The notes beneath the pieces are model-generated. The model did not search any database. It was not told where the DNA came from and worked only from the letters and a program-made list of their open reading frames with translations. This document shows positions 1-12,959 of a stretch of 64,000 nt of DNA, in pieces; position 1 is the stretch's first letter; the number at the start of each line of letters is the position of its first letter. The position numbers were made by a program, and so were the translations under genes. The DNA comes from Gonatopus flavifemur (taxonomy: Eukaryota > Arthropoda > Insecta > Hymenoptera > Dryinidae), in NCBI GenBank assembly GCA_018340375.1, contig JAFFJZ010000001.1:71540001-71604000 (forward strand), given 5' to 3'.

Positions 1-2737
1 TCAGACTATCAGAATCACGTTGAATATTATTATACCTATCTCATTCTTTTCACTCTTAACTTTCCCTATTCAAATCCACTCAACACATTTGTTCAAGTTT
101 TGCGAAATGTATTTGGACCGCTGGAGAGTACCGCTGCACAACCGAGATGAATTGATAAATTTTGACTATGGAAAAATTGTAAAAATCATAACAAATTTCT
201 TGTTTCAAGATTGATACCCGGAGAAATTACATGGAAGTTGAATGTTGGTACATTGAATCAATGAGTGAACTGTATAAATAATCTAAAGATGACTGGCTTC
301 TTTTGAAAAACAGGGAAATCGACTTGATCCGTTGTGGGTTTGAATTTCTCGTATACATATACGTTCGATAAAGTGTTATGTTCGTGATGGAATGACGATA
401 GGTAGAGATATAATCGTCGTACTTCATCGTGATACTGACAAGTACAAGCTCAAGTAATTCGATACTTTTGTACTATATGATTATTACTTGAACTCAGCGG
501 ATCTATCTTACATAGTTTGAAGTCGATGACCGTGGATTATTCGTAACGTGAGAATTGTATGACTCTGTGCGATTAATCAACGATTTGTGCATTCATTTAC
601 GCGGATGTTCGAAGCTCGATTCATAGATATTTTTTTCTCAGAAATGTAGAGCAAGGATAACATTTTACTTTTTTTATAATAGAGATTCAAACATTATAAT
701 TTAAATTATCTCCAAGAGGAGTTCCAATGAGAGAAAATTTGCTATTAATCATAACAAGGGAATCGGAGTTCCTAAATAAGGAGGGAATGTTTTGATGGTT
801 TTTCAATTATATACATTCATACGTCATAAAAATCATGTTTATATAGAGTGGCAGTATATCAAAATTGATCGATAAAATGATAAATTAATACAATTCTTAT
901 ATGTGAATAATTCCAGGGAAGAATGTAAAAATCTTCGAATCACATCGTCAGATGAAGACGAAGATGATATAATATGAAAAATCCTGTTTTGGAAAATGAT
1001 GTTATAAACCGTACACAAATTTTATATCAATTATACATAAAATTTTCCAAGATTATATAAAAATTCACTTGGGGAGATAATGTTTCAAACCATCGAGTGA
1101 TAGAAAAGAGAAATTCACTGATCATTCTATTTGAAATCCACATTCTTCTAATTAGACTATTTTGTACACAGGTGAATAAAAGAATTCGTTGATGTGTTCA
1201 ATTCACGTGCCGCATTATCTCGCTATGCAACATGTTCATCCTATTTTGATCTTTCAGTACGAGTCTAAATCCTTAGCTACAATGCACCTGGTACAATATA
1301 GCGTGCTGCATAGTAATGAAGAACGTTTAGAAGCACTTTAAGTGCACTTTTATTGGAATAACCTAGATATTGCGATCGAATCCATGACGAAAGTGCACTA
1401 TGCCACCGGTGTGTTGACTTTTCTTTGCCACCCCAGGATTATCTTGAGATGAAAAAGAGGGGCGAAAAAGTACGCTTAAGGACTTATTCCATAACAGGTG
1501 AGATGCAACGTGGTAGAGTACTATGACACTTGGCTCTTCCGAACGAATTCTTCCTCCACCAGCTCTTCAGACACGAAACAACATTCAAGTATCAAAGGAG
1601 TGTGTTAATTAAATGAAATATGATTCGAATATAGGGAAACGAGTGTAATTTCAGTTGGGAGTCAAGAAGAAAATAGCTGGATTTTAAGATCATTATACAT
1701 TTCACTTTTCTCGAATGTTGACTATTCATGTTTTCCATTGAATTCAATCTGTTATTTGAAGATGAATCGAAAAGATGAAAAAATGATAATTGCTGAGAGA
1801 ATTATTGCGCTCTTTGAATTTGAAAGAATTTCACTTGGTGAAGTGAAGAATCTATTCTAAGATTCAAGTGTGTGCAGAGTTTGAATATCAAACATTGGAT
1901 TCTTATTCCAAAGGAAGAGTCATTTGAACGCAAAAAGTTCAACAGACTCATTTATGAAAGTTCACTTTTTGCACTCTACAGGAAGAATGTATTTCTAACA
2001 TACCGATATCATATTTTAATCACATGTATTAATGTATTAATGAATCCGATAAGTAGGCTTAGTAAAATGATGTAATGATTTGATTAATCACATAATCATG
2101 GGATAGATGTTAAGAAAGATATCTCACGATTAATTCTTGTTCTATGCAAATGATTCAATTTACAGATGCCTTCTTTTGTTTGGTTGCTGAATGAAATATG
2201 TTTCTCATGAAAAATCATTTTTCCATTCATTTCAACATTCTCTATCCAGTTTGAAATAATTCTCATTGACTAGGTGATTTTCCTGTAATCGTGTGTATTC
2301 GATACATTCAATGATTAAACATTGTAATTGTGGATTTATGTGATCGTAATCAAGTTGTTTCAGAATATAACTCAACGATCGTCCTTGATGATTGCCCTTG
2401 ATTATTTCCCATTAAAACTGATCAACTGACATACATCGATATATCGACAATCAATCCATATCGGTATCATAATATCAGATAATTTAAAACTCCCGTATAA
2501 CTTCTAACCGTTACAGGATGACCTTCTATCTACTCGAACGTGAACACCTTCCTTCCTTCGGTCAGCACTGATAAAAGTTCGAATATATTATTCACTGTAA
2601 TCAATTATTGCCGGGAGCGTTTAAAAGTGATAGTTTCACCAGGTTTGGATAACTCATAGTAGATCACGTCTTTTCAGTCCCACAACAAATACAGTAAAAT
2701 TTTTATCAGCGAATAGTTGGTTTTGCAGTGAGGTACA
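1..2737. other. Non-coding AT-rich DNA
   Basis: No gene supported. A slightly GC-richer patch at about 1200-1570 holds AGTGCACT palindromes at about 1342 and 1390 and the hairpin GCACTTTAAGTGC at 1333-1345. Confidence 0.6.
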
Positions 2738-2927
2738 GTGTGCAACAAATAGTATTCGATTTTCGACTATTTATGGAAATATTTACAGCAACTATTTAGT
2801 TAATTACCTCAACTAAAACGATAGTTGCCATTAGTCGGCCCAAGTAGTGTTAGTTGATCCAACTAACCTGATACTTGTCCCAACTACTACGTAATTGCTG
2901 CAATTATTCTTTTGTTTCTGTGCACAC
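2738..2927. mobile_element. Degenerate hairpin MITE related to the 61-kb element
   Basis: GTGTGCA at the left mirrors TGCACAC at the right. Inside are ATTCGATTTTCGACTAT, AGTTGCC and a central GTTAGTTGATCCAACTAAC near-palindrome. The right arm reads AATAATTGCAGCAATTACGT in reverse, close to the arm of the 60996 element. It is more diverged, so probably older. Confidence 0.65.
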
Positions 2928-5900
2928 TTTCGAGTGTTATTGAACCAGTAACTACGCGATTCAAACACTCTAAGTCCACTGAAATAAAAATACTTGAATT
3001 TGCAATGAGCCCAAGAGAGCTGAGACATTCATCTCAGTTCATTTCAGCTTGAAAATTCAGGAGGTTTTGTAATTAACCATGTAATGTAGATACCGAGAAT
3101 TGAGTTATAAACCTAATATTTTCTCAAGTTATTTATCAGTCTTGTATGGAATTTTACAAAAATCCACCCTGATATTGCTTTAAGGTCGAAATAAATGTAA
3201 ACAATGACATATCAAACAGATCAAATGAATATATTCGTTCCAAGTTTACAAAGTGTTGCGCCAAGTCTACCTCATTAGAAATTTGCTTGAATAATTCAAC
3301 TCTCGATTGACAAGAGCTTTATTAGATATGTATTCGGTTCAACAGCAAGGTGATAATTACTATCATTGAATAATATTCATAACCAAAATTATCACAACAA
3401 TATTTACATATCATTTAGAGACTATACAAAACATTTCATCACATAATAAAGACTTTTTGGATTCAATCTGAAATCGAGATCATCGCGATTCAATCACCGT
3501 CCTACTTTATCATTCGAATATGAGTTATACATGCATGAATGTATTCAATATATTTCCAGTAAGAAATGATTAACTTCCCTACGTGTAGATAAATGAAGGC
3601 AGCACGTACGTATAATTACTGACCGACTCCAAACTGCAAAGAGTAGAGCGGGGCCAGAGTATTAAATTTCTGACCCATTTCTCTCTATCTTTCTTTTTTT
3701 CCCCTCACATTGGTATTGAGTGGATTTCGACTTGTTCCCAGTTGCGATACTTGCACTAATACAAGACATCGATGAACAGTGATTAGCTAACGCTCACATT
3801 AGACCGCAGTCAGACCTTGCACGGCTCGACGGTAGCCTTCTCTTCCATTACTATCTCCGGTTAATTGTACGTAATAACTAACACACTGTCAAGACATTAC
3901 AGCACCATTTATGGCATACTCTTTCACGTTCACACGGAGTAATCTTCCCTTCATTTCAGAGGAATAAAATCAAATCCAACGGGTTTATAAATACTTGGTG
4001 TTTAAGGTCAATCATGTAAATAATCAGGAGTCTTTGTCTTTTATTAATATAATTTTATCCGGTAAACCGTGGATCGTGTTCCAATGATATCCTGAATTCA
4101 TAATCAAGCGTGGCCGTTTCGGATTTCAAGAAATTATTCACTCTTCAATGAGTAATTTAATTACTTCGATAATAAATATAGAGTTATGAAAGGAAAGAGA
4201 TTTGATTTTCATTCCAGTACAAATTTTCTGTTTTTATGCTTGTGATATGATAAAAAAAAAACTCATTCTTATCGCCCGATTGTGACCAAAAACAGGATGA
4301 TGCAGTGTTGAAACTGGAAAGAGTTCGTGGATGGTAAATACTGAACAAGACTGATGTACTTGTGAGCTATGATTCACAGATTCTGTTGATATAGACTTCA
4401 TTGTCATACGAATGTTCTGCAAGGACTTATAGAGATCGTGTGTGTTATCTTCAATCTTTGCCTGGAACGGTTAGCAAACTTAATCTAATGGATTGAGAAT
4501 ATATTTCAAGATTCCAAATATTCATTATTAAATCTTTTATACAAAATTTAGATCAATTATTATTTTTCTTTATGCACAGATTATAACAAGAGAGTCGTTG
4601 AATCAACAGAAAAAGTGATTAATATAGCTAATAACTTCTTGTTGACTTGACACAACACAATTCTTATTAAAAGTTCTAATTAACAATTGCATACTTATTG
4701 CTCTTATAACGGAGCGTTCTTCGTTATGCACGATGAGTCATTTTATGAAGTTTTATGAAATCAATGTACTATAAAGTGAAAAGATGAATGTAATCCTGGC
4801 ATTCTCACTGAGGAGTTAAGACAAAAGTATTAAAAAAAAAATCTAAGCGTTGAAAAAATATAGATTGCAAAATATTATGAAATTGATTCTTCGGTGCACG
4901 TGCATCAGCACGATATTCGTAATGCTGAGTATTGGAACGGAAAGCGAAACAATAAAAATCTTAATATACATAAAGCTTACTTTGATTTTCTAATGAATTG
5001 GTTATTCCTTCAATACTCTGAACAACTTCTCGGGAGAAAACGTTATGCGTCAATGAAAAGTTTGAATCGAGAAAGAAACAACAAAAGATAAGGAAACTTC
5101 CACATTTCTTTGTTAACGGCCGCTTTATGGTTTTAGAGATAAACTTTGAAATACAAACTTGTTCAGCGGAAACTCAGGAAATAGTTGACGGATGATGCAT
5201 CCAAGAAAAATGCAAGAGCGTGCCAATAGAGAATGTAATTCTTTCGAATAAACTTTTGCAAAACTTCACCATTTTTGAGAAATTTATGAAATACGCTGTA
5301 TTTTTGTTCTATCAATATACATATAACAAAAGAGTTGCGCAAAAATAGGACAGATGAAGACAAAAATAATCTGTGCAGTAATTTTCTTTCACTCAGAATC
5401 AGGAAATATTATTCTCCGATTATTAACAAACGTATGTTTTTCGTAAAAATGATTCTATAAGTTTTAACTTATATGATGACTTTATCGATTTAAGAATTTG
5501 AGTGATCTCATTCAAGCTTTCCTTTCGTCACATAATTATTAATGATCGATTCATCAGTATATAAAATAGAAATATCGATACGAGCATTAGTATTCATTCT
5601 AATCTTGATTCATTAAAGGAATGAGTTTTATAACAATATTGAAGGTATTACGTACATCGTCGATAAGTACTTGTGGAAACTGTTACAGCCTTTAAATCCT
5701 TCAAAGGTGTACGCTTCCATAACGATGATCATGATAATATCATATGGTAAGTCCAGCAGCGGTGAAAGGATGTGAGATTACTTTGAATAATCTTGATATA
5801 CCGTGTAAAATAGTGATTTGAATTCACAATTTATTATCGAAAACAATAAGGTAAAAAATGACGACGGTGATTACGGATGATGTTAGATTTGATAGAGTGA

Positions 5901-8673
5901 AAATTTTCAAAAACATGAGCTGTGATATTCACAATTACATGTACGTATTATACGTACATCGATTAAACGAGTGCCTGTAACGTTGAGATCCTGATATATC
6001 ATACATTTCGTTCCATCAAGGTTCTATCGCATGTGACTCCATCAAAATAATTCGACTTTCGTGTGCGTAGGAGAACTAGAAAGATTTGTTATGTTTCGCG
6101 TATAGTATGAATTTGTGGAATTTAAGGTTACTATTGACTGTATGTGATTATATTTAGCGTAAGATAAGATTTCCGTTCTAAAGAATTCAACTCTCTTTCT
6201 CTCGAGTCAACATATATTATCGTGAAGTTCAAATGGTGTCGTACAAACATTTACTAGGAATTTCAAATGATAAGATTCAATCGATTTTGTGAAACCAAAT
6301 AACAATTCTAGAATGCAAAAGATTCTTCTCATGGAACGAACTAAGTTGTTTTCTCACAGTCATTGATTTACGTGAACAACATCATTTTCAAACATTTGAT
6401 TTCGTAATCGAATCTACGGGGAAGTTGAATGATAAGAATATTCCGAGCTGGAAATGAAGAGAGAATAATGTGATGAAAGCTATAATACATGCTATGCGAA
6501 TAATTTATTCCTTACGGAAAACATACTGTTTCGAGGAATCAGTTCATCTCGTTTGCCAAGACAAGTTTATTATCAAGGATGAACTCGAACATAAATTCAT
6601 TGTCAAATTGGAATCCCTATTTTCAAGAGGAAAGTGAAAACTGTTCCTTAACCTTAGATTCGAAAAATATCAGTATCTATCATGTATATGAAGGAAATTT
6701 ACTTCGTTAATTATTATCCACGTTTCCATATAAAATTCATACAAGATGTTGATTTTCACTTTGAAAGTTTAGTACTCGGTCGACACAATATACTGTGTGA
6801 ATTTAATCTTTGAGATTTATAGACGCATATATTATCAACCCATTTCATTTTAATCAGTAAAATAACTATCATTAAAATGAAATAAGCGTGATCTCAGCAA
6901 CCACGTATGGTAAGTTCAATAAAGGCTCAGGAGTTCAATATCGATATGAGTTCTATATTGAACTGTCTGAGATGCGAGTGTTGTAAATTGAAGATAATGA
7001 AGCTGAGTATTTACAGGATTACTCTTATCTCAGAAAAACATGTTGATCAGGTAACGTTCACATTATTGATATTATTTCTGTACAGATTTCATACGAATTT
7101 CACGTTTCTTGTACTTTGCACAAACTATCTCTATCGACTACTGTGTTTTACTTGATGGTTTGTACTATTCCAAATATTTTATGTATCAAAAAGGATACTA
7201 AATTCCATAACAGACATAAGATATTGAATTTTGTAACAACTGTAAAAAACTCTATATCATGCTATGAAATTTTATACAGATTTTTTAAACAGTGCATTTA
7301 AAATCGAGGTGATAACTGCAAAGTGATTCTCTATTGGCGCAGTTCTTACCATTACGGTTATTATTTGCCAGGTGCCTCATTTGAAGAGCCTACATCGATA
7401 TAAGAAGCTGTGAAGAACGTTTCTTCCCCTCACATTTTATCTTGAGCCTAATCTACGCCTTTTTGACTCTGATTGAGTGCTAACACAATCTTGACATGGC
7501 TCTGAAATTACCAACGAATTCGTTTTAAGGAGTGATTCTGAAGCTCAGAAATCACTTAACGTTTTTCGGATTAAACTTGGGTTGGGATGAGGTAAATCGC
7601 AGGATGAGGGTTAGCCATTGAGTCATTCCTGGGCCTAAAAACACTACCTAAACGAGTCTTCGCTGGTAGATTTAGAATCATGGTCTTGTTTTCCTAAAGC
7701 ACCCATGCCATCAGAAAAATAAATTGAATCCTAATCTAACCGGCTGTTATATTAAACACAAATAATACGATAAAAAATGACAATATTTTATAGTAAACCA
7801 ATGCTACTATGTCTCATGCCTTGAGAAGTGGTGTGAATAATTCTTGCTACATTCTACGAGAAAGCTTTTCAGACTATTAGGTACCAACGACGACAGCTTA
7901 CAGAATAATACTACTTTACTACATTGTTTCTTGTCCATGAAAATGTCTATTTTGTATAAGGAGAGAACAAAATAGTGATTTTTCAGATGCTGCATGCAGA
8001 CAAAAAACGTATTATACTGATCAAGAGGTTGTACAGTGCTAATTGCTTTGAAAACAAATAACGTCTACGTTGACCGCAATTGTCTGCAATACCAATCCAA
8101 TCAGCGCTACGTTCACATCGTTATGTTCGCTATTTAATTTCCTTCGTACACTATATGCAACTGCATTGTTTTTCTTGTATTTCTAACCTGCGCAATAATA
8201 ACAAATGAAATTATTATGAACTGCTTCATGTATATAAAAAAGTGGAAATAGGGTACAATTGAATAATGAAGTTGATTCGATGGAATACGTCAGAATATTG
8301 ATTCATAGAATGATTTGTTGTTCGCATAAATTGATCAATTTAGAAGAATATTCGGTTCGTTTATACGATAATATAATTTATTCCATTTAACGGAAGCAGT
8401 GTTGTATTGAATTTTCTTCTCGTTAATTCAATGCAATGATCGATGCAATTAATTGAATTGTATGATGAATAAATTCAATCGACTAGAGACTGTTATGACG
8501 TTCACGTGAATTCATGTATGTAATGATTCATGGGGAGGAGCATACGGTAACAATTGCCAAGAAGAAGAATAATTTGATGGCAGGGATTTCAAAATTGTAT
8601 TGAATCTCATTCGATACCGGAAAGCATGTGATACACTGTTTTTGGTGTATCGAATGGAGATAAAAAATTCATC
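2928..8673. other. Non-coding AT-rich DNA
   Basis: No gene supported. The stretch 7330-7720 is somewhat GC-richer and shows a decayed fold-back centred near 7544 (AGTGATTCTGA and TCAGAAATCACT), probably an old element. A short GC-richer patch near 3780-3860 has no usable ORF. Confidence 0.55.
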
Positions 8674-8932
8674 GTGACAGCGAAATGTGATTTTGCTGGG
8701 TACCTTTTGCTGTGACATCAATCTTGTTCGCTATAATAGCGATTCTTTAGCTGTAGCAACAAACAATTTTGACTTTTCCAGCCAAATTTGTTTACTATTC
8801 TGTATATAATACTGAAAATTTGCTGCAATACCTCAAAATTCGCGGTCGTAGCTAACAAGATAGCTGTGATAGCGAGCAAAAAATTTACTGCTCCGGCAAA
8901 AGATACCCAGGAAAATTGTATTCCGCTGTCAC
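8674..8932. repeat. Degenerate fold-back element with GTGACAGCG ends
   Basis: Imperfect inverted arms: the left has GTGACAGCGAAATGTGATTTT-like sequence, then CTGGGTACCTTTTGC and TTGTTCGCTAT. The right arm is the reverse complement with several differences. No flanking duplication is visible. It lies 28 bp from the 8961-9610 element, so this is a cluster of insertions. Confidence 0.6.
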
Positions 8933-8960
8933 AATGGATTTCTCTTTTCCTCCGTCCATA

Positions 8961-9610
8961 AACTGAGAGAAATAATTACTGATACCAAGAAAATATATTC
9001 TTGAATATTTTTAAGAATATATATTCCAGAATGCAGCTAATCCCAATCAGAATTCAACAACTGGCGCAGTACTGCGCCAGTACCGGCTAAGATTGGCGTG
9101 GTACTGGCGGTCTGTACTGCAGCAGTACTAGCATTTGTCCGAAATGATAACGCTTTTCCGTACTGGGTACTTGGTACTGGCACAGTACTGGTAATCGGTA
9201 ATGGCCTTCAGTACCGGCGCAATACGCCCAATCAGAATGTCACAACTAGCGCTGTACTGCGCCAGTACCGGCTAAGACTGGCGGGGTACTGGTGCTCTGT
9301 ACTGCAGCAGGACTGGCATTTGTCCGAAATGATAACGCTTTTCCATACGTGCTAGCAGACTCTTGGGGGCCCAATACTGGCACTGTACTCCGCCTGTTGT
9401 CAACATTGGCATACTTCGGTTTTTTCTGATTGGGATATGATATGGAGTCAAGAGAAATTTTCTTGAATCAAGGAAATATTTTCTCAATTTAAGAAATCTA
9501 TGCTTGGTTTCAGAGAAAAATTTTTGAATCAACAGAAAATATTTTTGGAGGAATAAATTTCTTGGAACAAGGAAATATATTGTTGATGATAGTAATTATT
9601 TCTCTCTGTG
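8961..9610. mobile_element. TA-flanked fold-back element enclosing a GTACTG-rich tandem duplication
   Basis: A 650-bp element whose terminal arms share GAGAGAAATAATTACT and AAATATATT. TA borders it at 8959-8960 and 9611-9612. Its middle is unusually GC-rich and holds two tandem copies of a 185-bp unit. The ORFs that cross it follow the repeat and are not gene-like. Confidence 0.72.
9042..9391. repeat. Two tandem copies of a 185-bp GTACTG-rich unit
   Basis: CCCAATCAGAAT recurs at 9042 and 9227, and GTACTGCGCCAGTACCGGCT and GTCCGAAATGATAACGCTTT recur with the same 185-bp period. The second copy fades near 9391. Many internal short palindromes are built on GTACTG/CAGTAC. Confidence 0.85.
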
Positions 9611-10329
9611 TATAGAAACAATAGGTGAGTATACGAATGATCACTGGATCGTCGTGCCATCACTTAATTTTCATTCCAAATAAAAATTCAAAGTCGTATT
9701 CAAGTGCTCAGTAATTTGGAGAATTCGATGATCAAATATATTCAATTGAGACAATTGTTTTCTTAACATAGATCCCAAGAGTGAAATTTTATTCGTTACA
9801 TCTCCATCGGATACTCTGCTTTAGTGAACATCTAATTATCTCTGATTACACACATCTTGAGGTATAATTATATCGTAAGAGTGATGTATCATTTATCTGC
9901 AGATTTACATCGCATTGTTTTGGTGTAATGAAGCTGAAGATTGACTGGCTTGAAAATTTCAATTTAATTGGACGCTTTATTTGATTTTTGTGCATAGCTC
10001 ACATTACTTGGCACTGTATTACGACTATGCGGAAATCGCTGGTCGCGTATGCAGCTTGTTTGGACGGAAATGATAGTGGAATGCCGGGTCAGGAATAGTT
10101 CTCACTTGAATGTTTTTCAAAGATGTTGGATCATTTCAATCACAATTTTGAACCATAAAAATGTTCGTGTGATTTCTAACAAAAGGAGGAATAGAATGCA
10201 AATTTTATCCATTGTTTATTTCGGGTACCAGCAGATTTCTGTCAAAATTAGGAATTTTTTTTTGAGTAGAGGAAAGAACAATTCGATTAGATTTGATATA
10301 CAATTATTTTAAATTTGAAATCAAGTATA
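9611..10329. other. Non-coding AT-rich DNA
   Basis: Nothing recognisable apart from short chance ORFs. Confidence 0.6.
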
Positions 10330-10705
10330 CCCTAGCAGAAATCATTCTAGGCCCTCCTTCGTCCCTTATCTGGAGCTATCGAGGCAGACTGATCGTATTC
10401 CTGGCCCTAATATGGGCCAGTGGATTGCCTAATATAATCTCTACCAGGGTACTCGAAGAGAAAAATTTTATAGCCAGTCTCATGATCAATATGGATCCGA
10501 TGACGCACATTGATAGAGCACACTTGATTTTGGTTTATCAGATCTGGCCCTAGTGAGGCCATAATTCGCTACGCCTGATTGGGGTTAGCCAAATGTAGTC
10601 CTGTTAGATTTGTAACCCAAGTAGAAATGGTCTAGTGATTGACTCGTAATGTAACGCTGCGCTAGCCAAAAACTAGCTGAACACTCAATCAGATTTCTAC
10701 TCGGA
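10330..10705. repeat. Probable TA-flanked inverted-repeat element with CCCTAGCAGAAATC end
   Basis: The left end CCCTAGCAGAAATC mirrors the right end, TCCGAGTAGAAATC when reversed, with TA on both sides (10328-10329 and 10706-10707). The interior is relatively GC-rich, with GGCCCTAATATGGGCC and GTGAGGCC motifs. A near-identical copy of the left end is at 26070-26090. Confidence 0.5.
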
Positions 10706-12836
10706 TAGTTATGATTTTCTTTGCATTTTAATACTGCCGTGCAAGGCAAAACAGTGATTACCTCAATTTTCTATCCAAAATGAGATTATCTTACCATTCG
10801 ATTCAGAAAATTTTCCTGAATCGGATGAAAAAGAAATTAAGTTGACCGCTTTTTTATCCAATATGGCAGAAAACATCTTCAGTAATTTTATCCAGGAGAT
10901 TTTTGAAAATTCATTTTCATTGTTGTTGCTACTGAACCATAGATTCAGTACAAACAGACATCCCTGATTGAAGAATCCGAATAACTCCCAATAAAACTAT
11001 TGTACAAAAATCTATTATTTGAATTGGAATTCAGCGCGTCTTAACGAGAATCAATGGAGCTTTGCAATCACAAATAAATAGTATGGTTGTTTTTGTCAAA
11101 ATCCATCCCCTCATATGGTAGAATATGTCCCTATAATAGTGACATTTGTTGATTAGGACAGTTCACATTCTTCTCAACAATTTTCTAATTGGTACTAAAT
11201 CTCCAGGCTTCTATACATCGCTATCTACCCTACTCTGATCTCCATTCTCATTTGAATTTGGGTTTACGGGATATAAATAAACCATTACAATTGCAACGAT
11301 TGTTTAAATGAGCCGAACAAGAGAATTCCAGCACAATTTTGGTTCATCTGCATGATTATTCGTAACAATAAAATCATACCAATAACGATCCCCTGATTCC
11401 CATTCCGAAAAATCAACCGGAACGTAACGTCGGATTGATTTCAATTTTGAATAATACTTTGCAGTTCGCTTATTGAGTTCTAAAATCAATTCCGTTATTA
11501 CAGAGATTGTAAACGTTGAAATAAGTGTACGTAAAGCGTATTTCATCGCTGCATCAGATGATTTTCAATTGCCTTTAGCCTAAAGTTATACACGTTGGCG
11601 ATTTGCATCTCAAATGGTTACTTGAGTAAATTATCTGATGAGAAGAAGAAAATCCTTGAAGAATATATTAAAAATAGATAATGAACTCTGCATTTCTTTG
11701 AAATTTGTTGATAATTCAATAAAGATGATAGGTAACATGTTTATGTAAATTAAAATATTATATATACGAAGAGTTGAGCATTCAAAACTCAACCCAAATG
11801 ATCATATCGAGCTCCGTTTGTTCCTAGCAACTATGTATCTAAGTAACTGTGTCTCGAAAAATTTCCTGCTATAATTGGACTACGTCCTGTTTCCGAGAAT
11901 TCCATGGACTCTCTCTCACACACACACACGTACACATTAATGCTTTGCGCTTGAACTTGACACGAAATGGGCTAACGGCGATCAATACAAGGTCCTCTTC
12001 GGCGCTTGCGAAGCAAAGCTCCACCACGTTCACCATGAACGTTCGAAACTTGCGATATAGCCTCTGCAAAAGCTTTCCGAGCATGAAATACCAGCTAGGT
12101 GCACTATCATCATGGGAATCTCCATGGGCACGCGAATATGAACTAAGAATGTCTAGACGAATTGATTCCTTTTATGGGGTCGTAAACTATACATTTTGTA
12201 TGGTAATCCACATGGAGAACATTTTTATGGCGAGGAAAGAATATGGTAATTGTATGGAGGAAACTGGAGAACGTAGGGCGCTTCGGTGGGTCTTCGAATT
12301 TCAATTGAAAAATCAATCAGGTGTATGTGCTCAATGATTCATATATGTACATTTTAATGCATTTGCAGTGTAAGTTCACATTCTTTTTTGATAATGAAAT
12401 GATTCACTGCTTTTCGTTATGTTGAAAAATTCGAATATAGATAATTCTAGAACTTGACATGAGTACGAAAACTTTTATAATATTTTATTCCCAAAATGAC
12501 AGTCACAGTTCTTTAGTCTTTCGATGAAGTTCGATTCTAACTATAAATTTACTATGCGCACTGAAAGTCTCGAAGGATCGCTGAGAAGAAACTTTTAAAC
12601 TTTCTTAAATCTTTTTTGCTCGCTCTTTTTATTGTCAATAAAGAATGAAAGTGTCATGAGTATCAATAATCAAAAAAATTGTTCAATACTACTGAAAAGG
12701 ATCATGATTTTCAATCGTTTATACATTACAACAAAGTTCAAGTATAGTTGAATAAAATTTTATACTTAACATTCAATGGTTCGGTTGCATTCCGATCAAT
12801 TCAAATCTAATTGGTTTTGCAATTAATATATTCTTA
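10706..12836. other. Non-coding DNA
   Basis: Holds the CA microsatellite and a 162-codon open frame (11849-12337) that resembles no family. No splice or domain evidence makes it a gene. Confidence 0.5.
11917..11929. repeat. (CA)n microsatellite
   Basis: Short CA run preceded by CTCTCT. Confidence 0.85.
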
Positions 12837-12959
12837 CCCGTGTGGAAAATTTTCATGCTTTATATATAAATTTTTTAAAATAATTATATAAAAATTGTAT
12901 ATAATCTATATCGAATCATACACAAATTATATATAATTTTCGAAATTTTTTCACATGAG
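12837..12959. mobile_element. Short AT-rich TA-flanked MITE
   Basis: A 123-bp element: left CCCGTGTGGAAAATTTTC and reverse right CTCATGTGAAAAAATTTC, bordered by TA (12835-12836 and 12960-12961). The middle is TATATAA-rich. Similar AT-rich cores occur near 1010-1070 and 39590-39660. Confidence 0.55.

Noticed and set aside
3780..3860. Short GC-richer patch that could be a small minus-strand exon
   Set aside because: The open frame is very short, hits a stop almost at once and has no acceptor of quality.
9098..9532. Overlapping ORFs with repeated VLAV/CTAAVLAF-like peptides
   Set aside because: These are translations of the 185-bp tandem duplication.
11849..12337. 162-codon plus-strand ORF
   Set aside because: The longest apart from the pigs exon and the transposase, but it spans a CA repeat, has an overlapping ORF on the other strand and no family signal.
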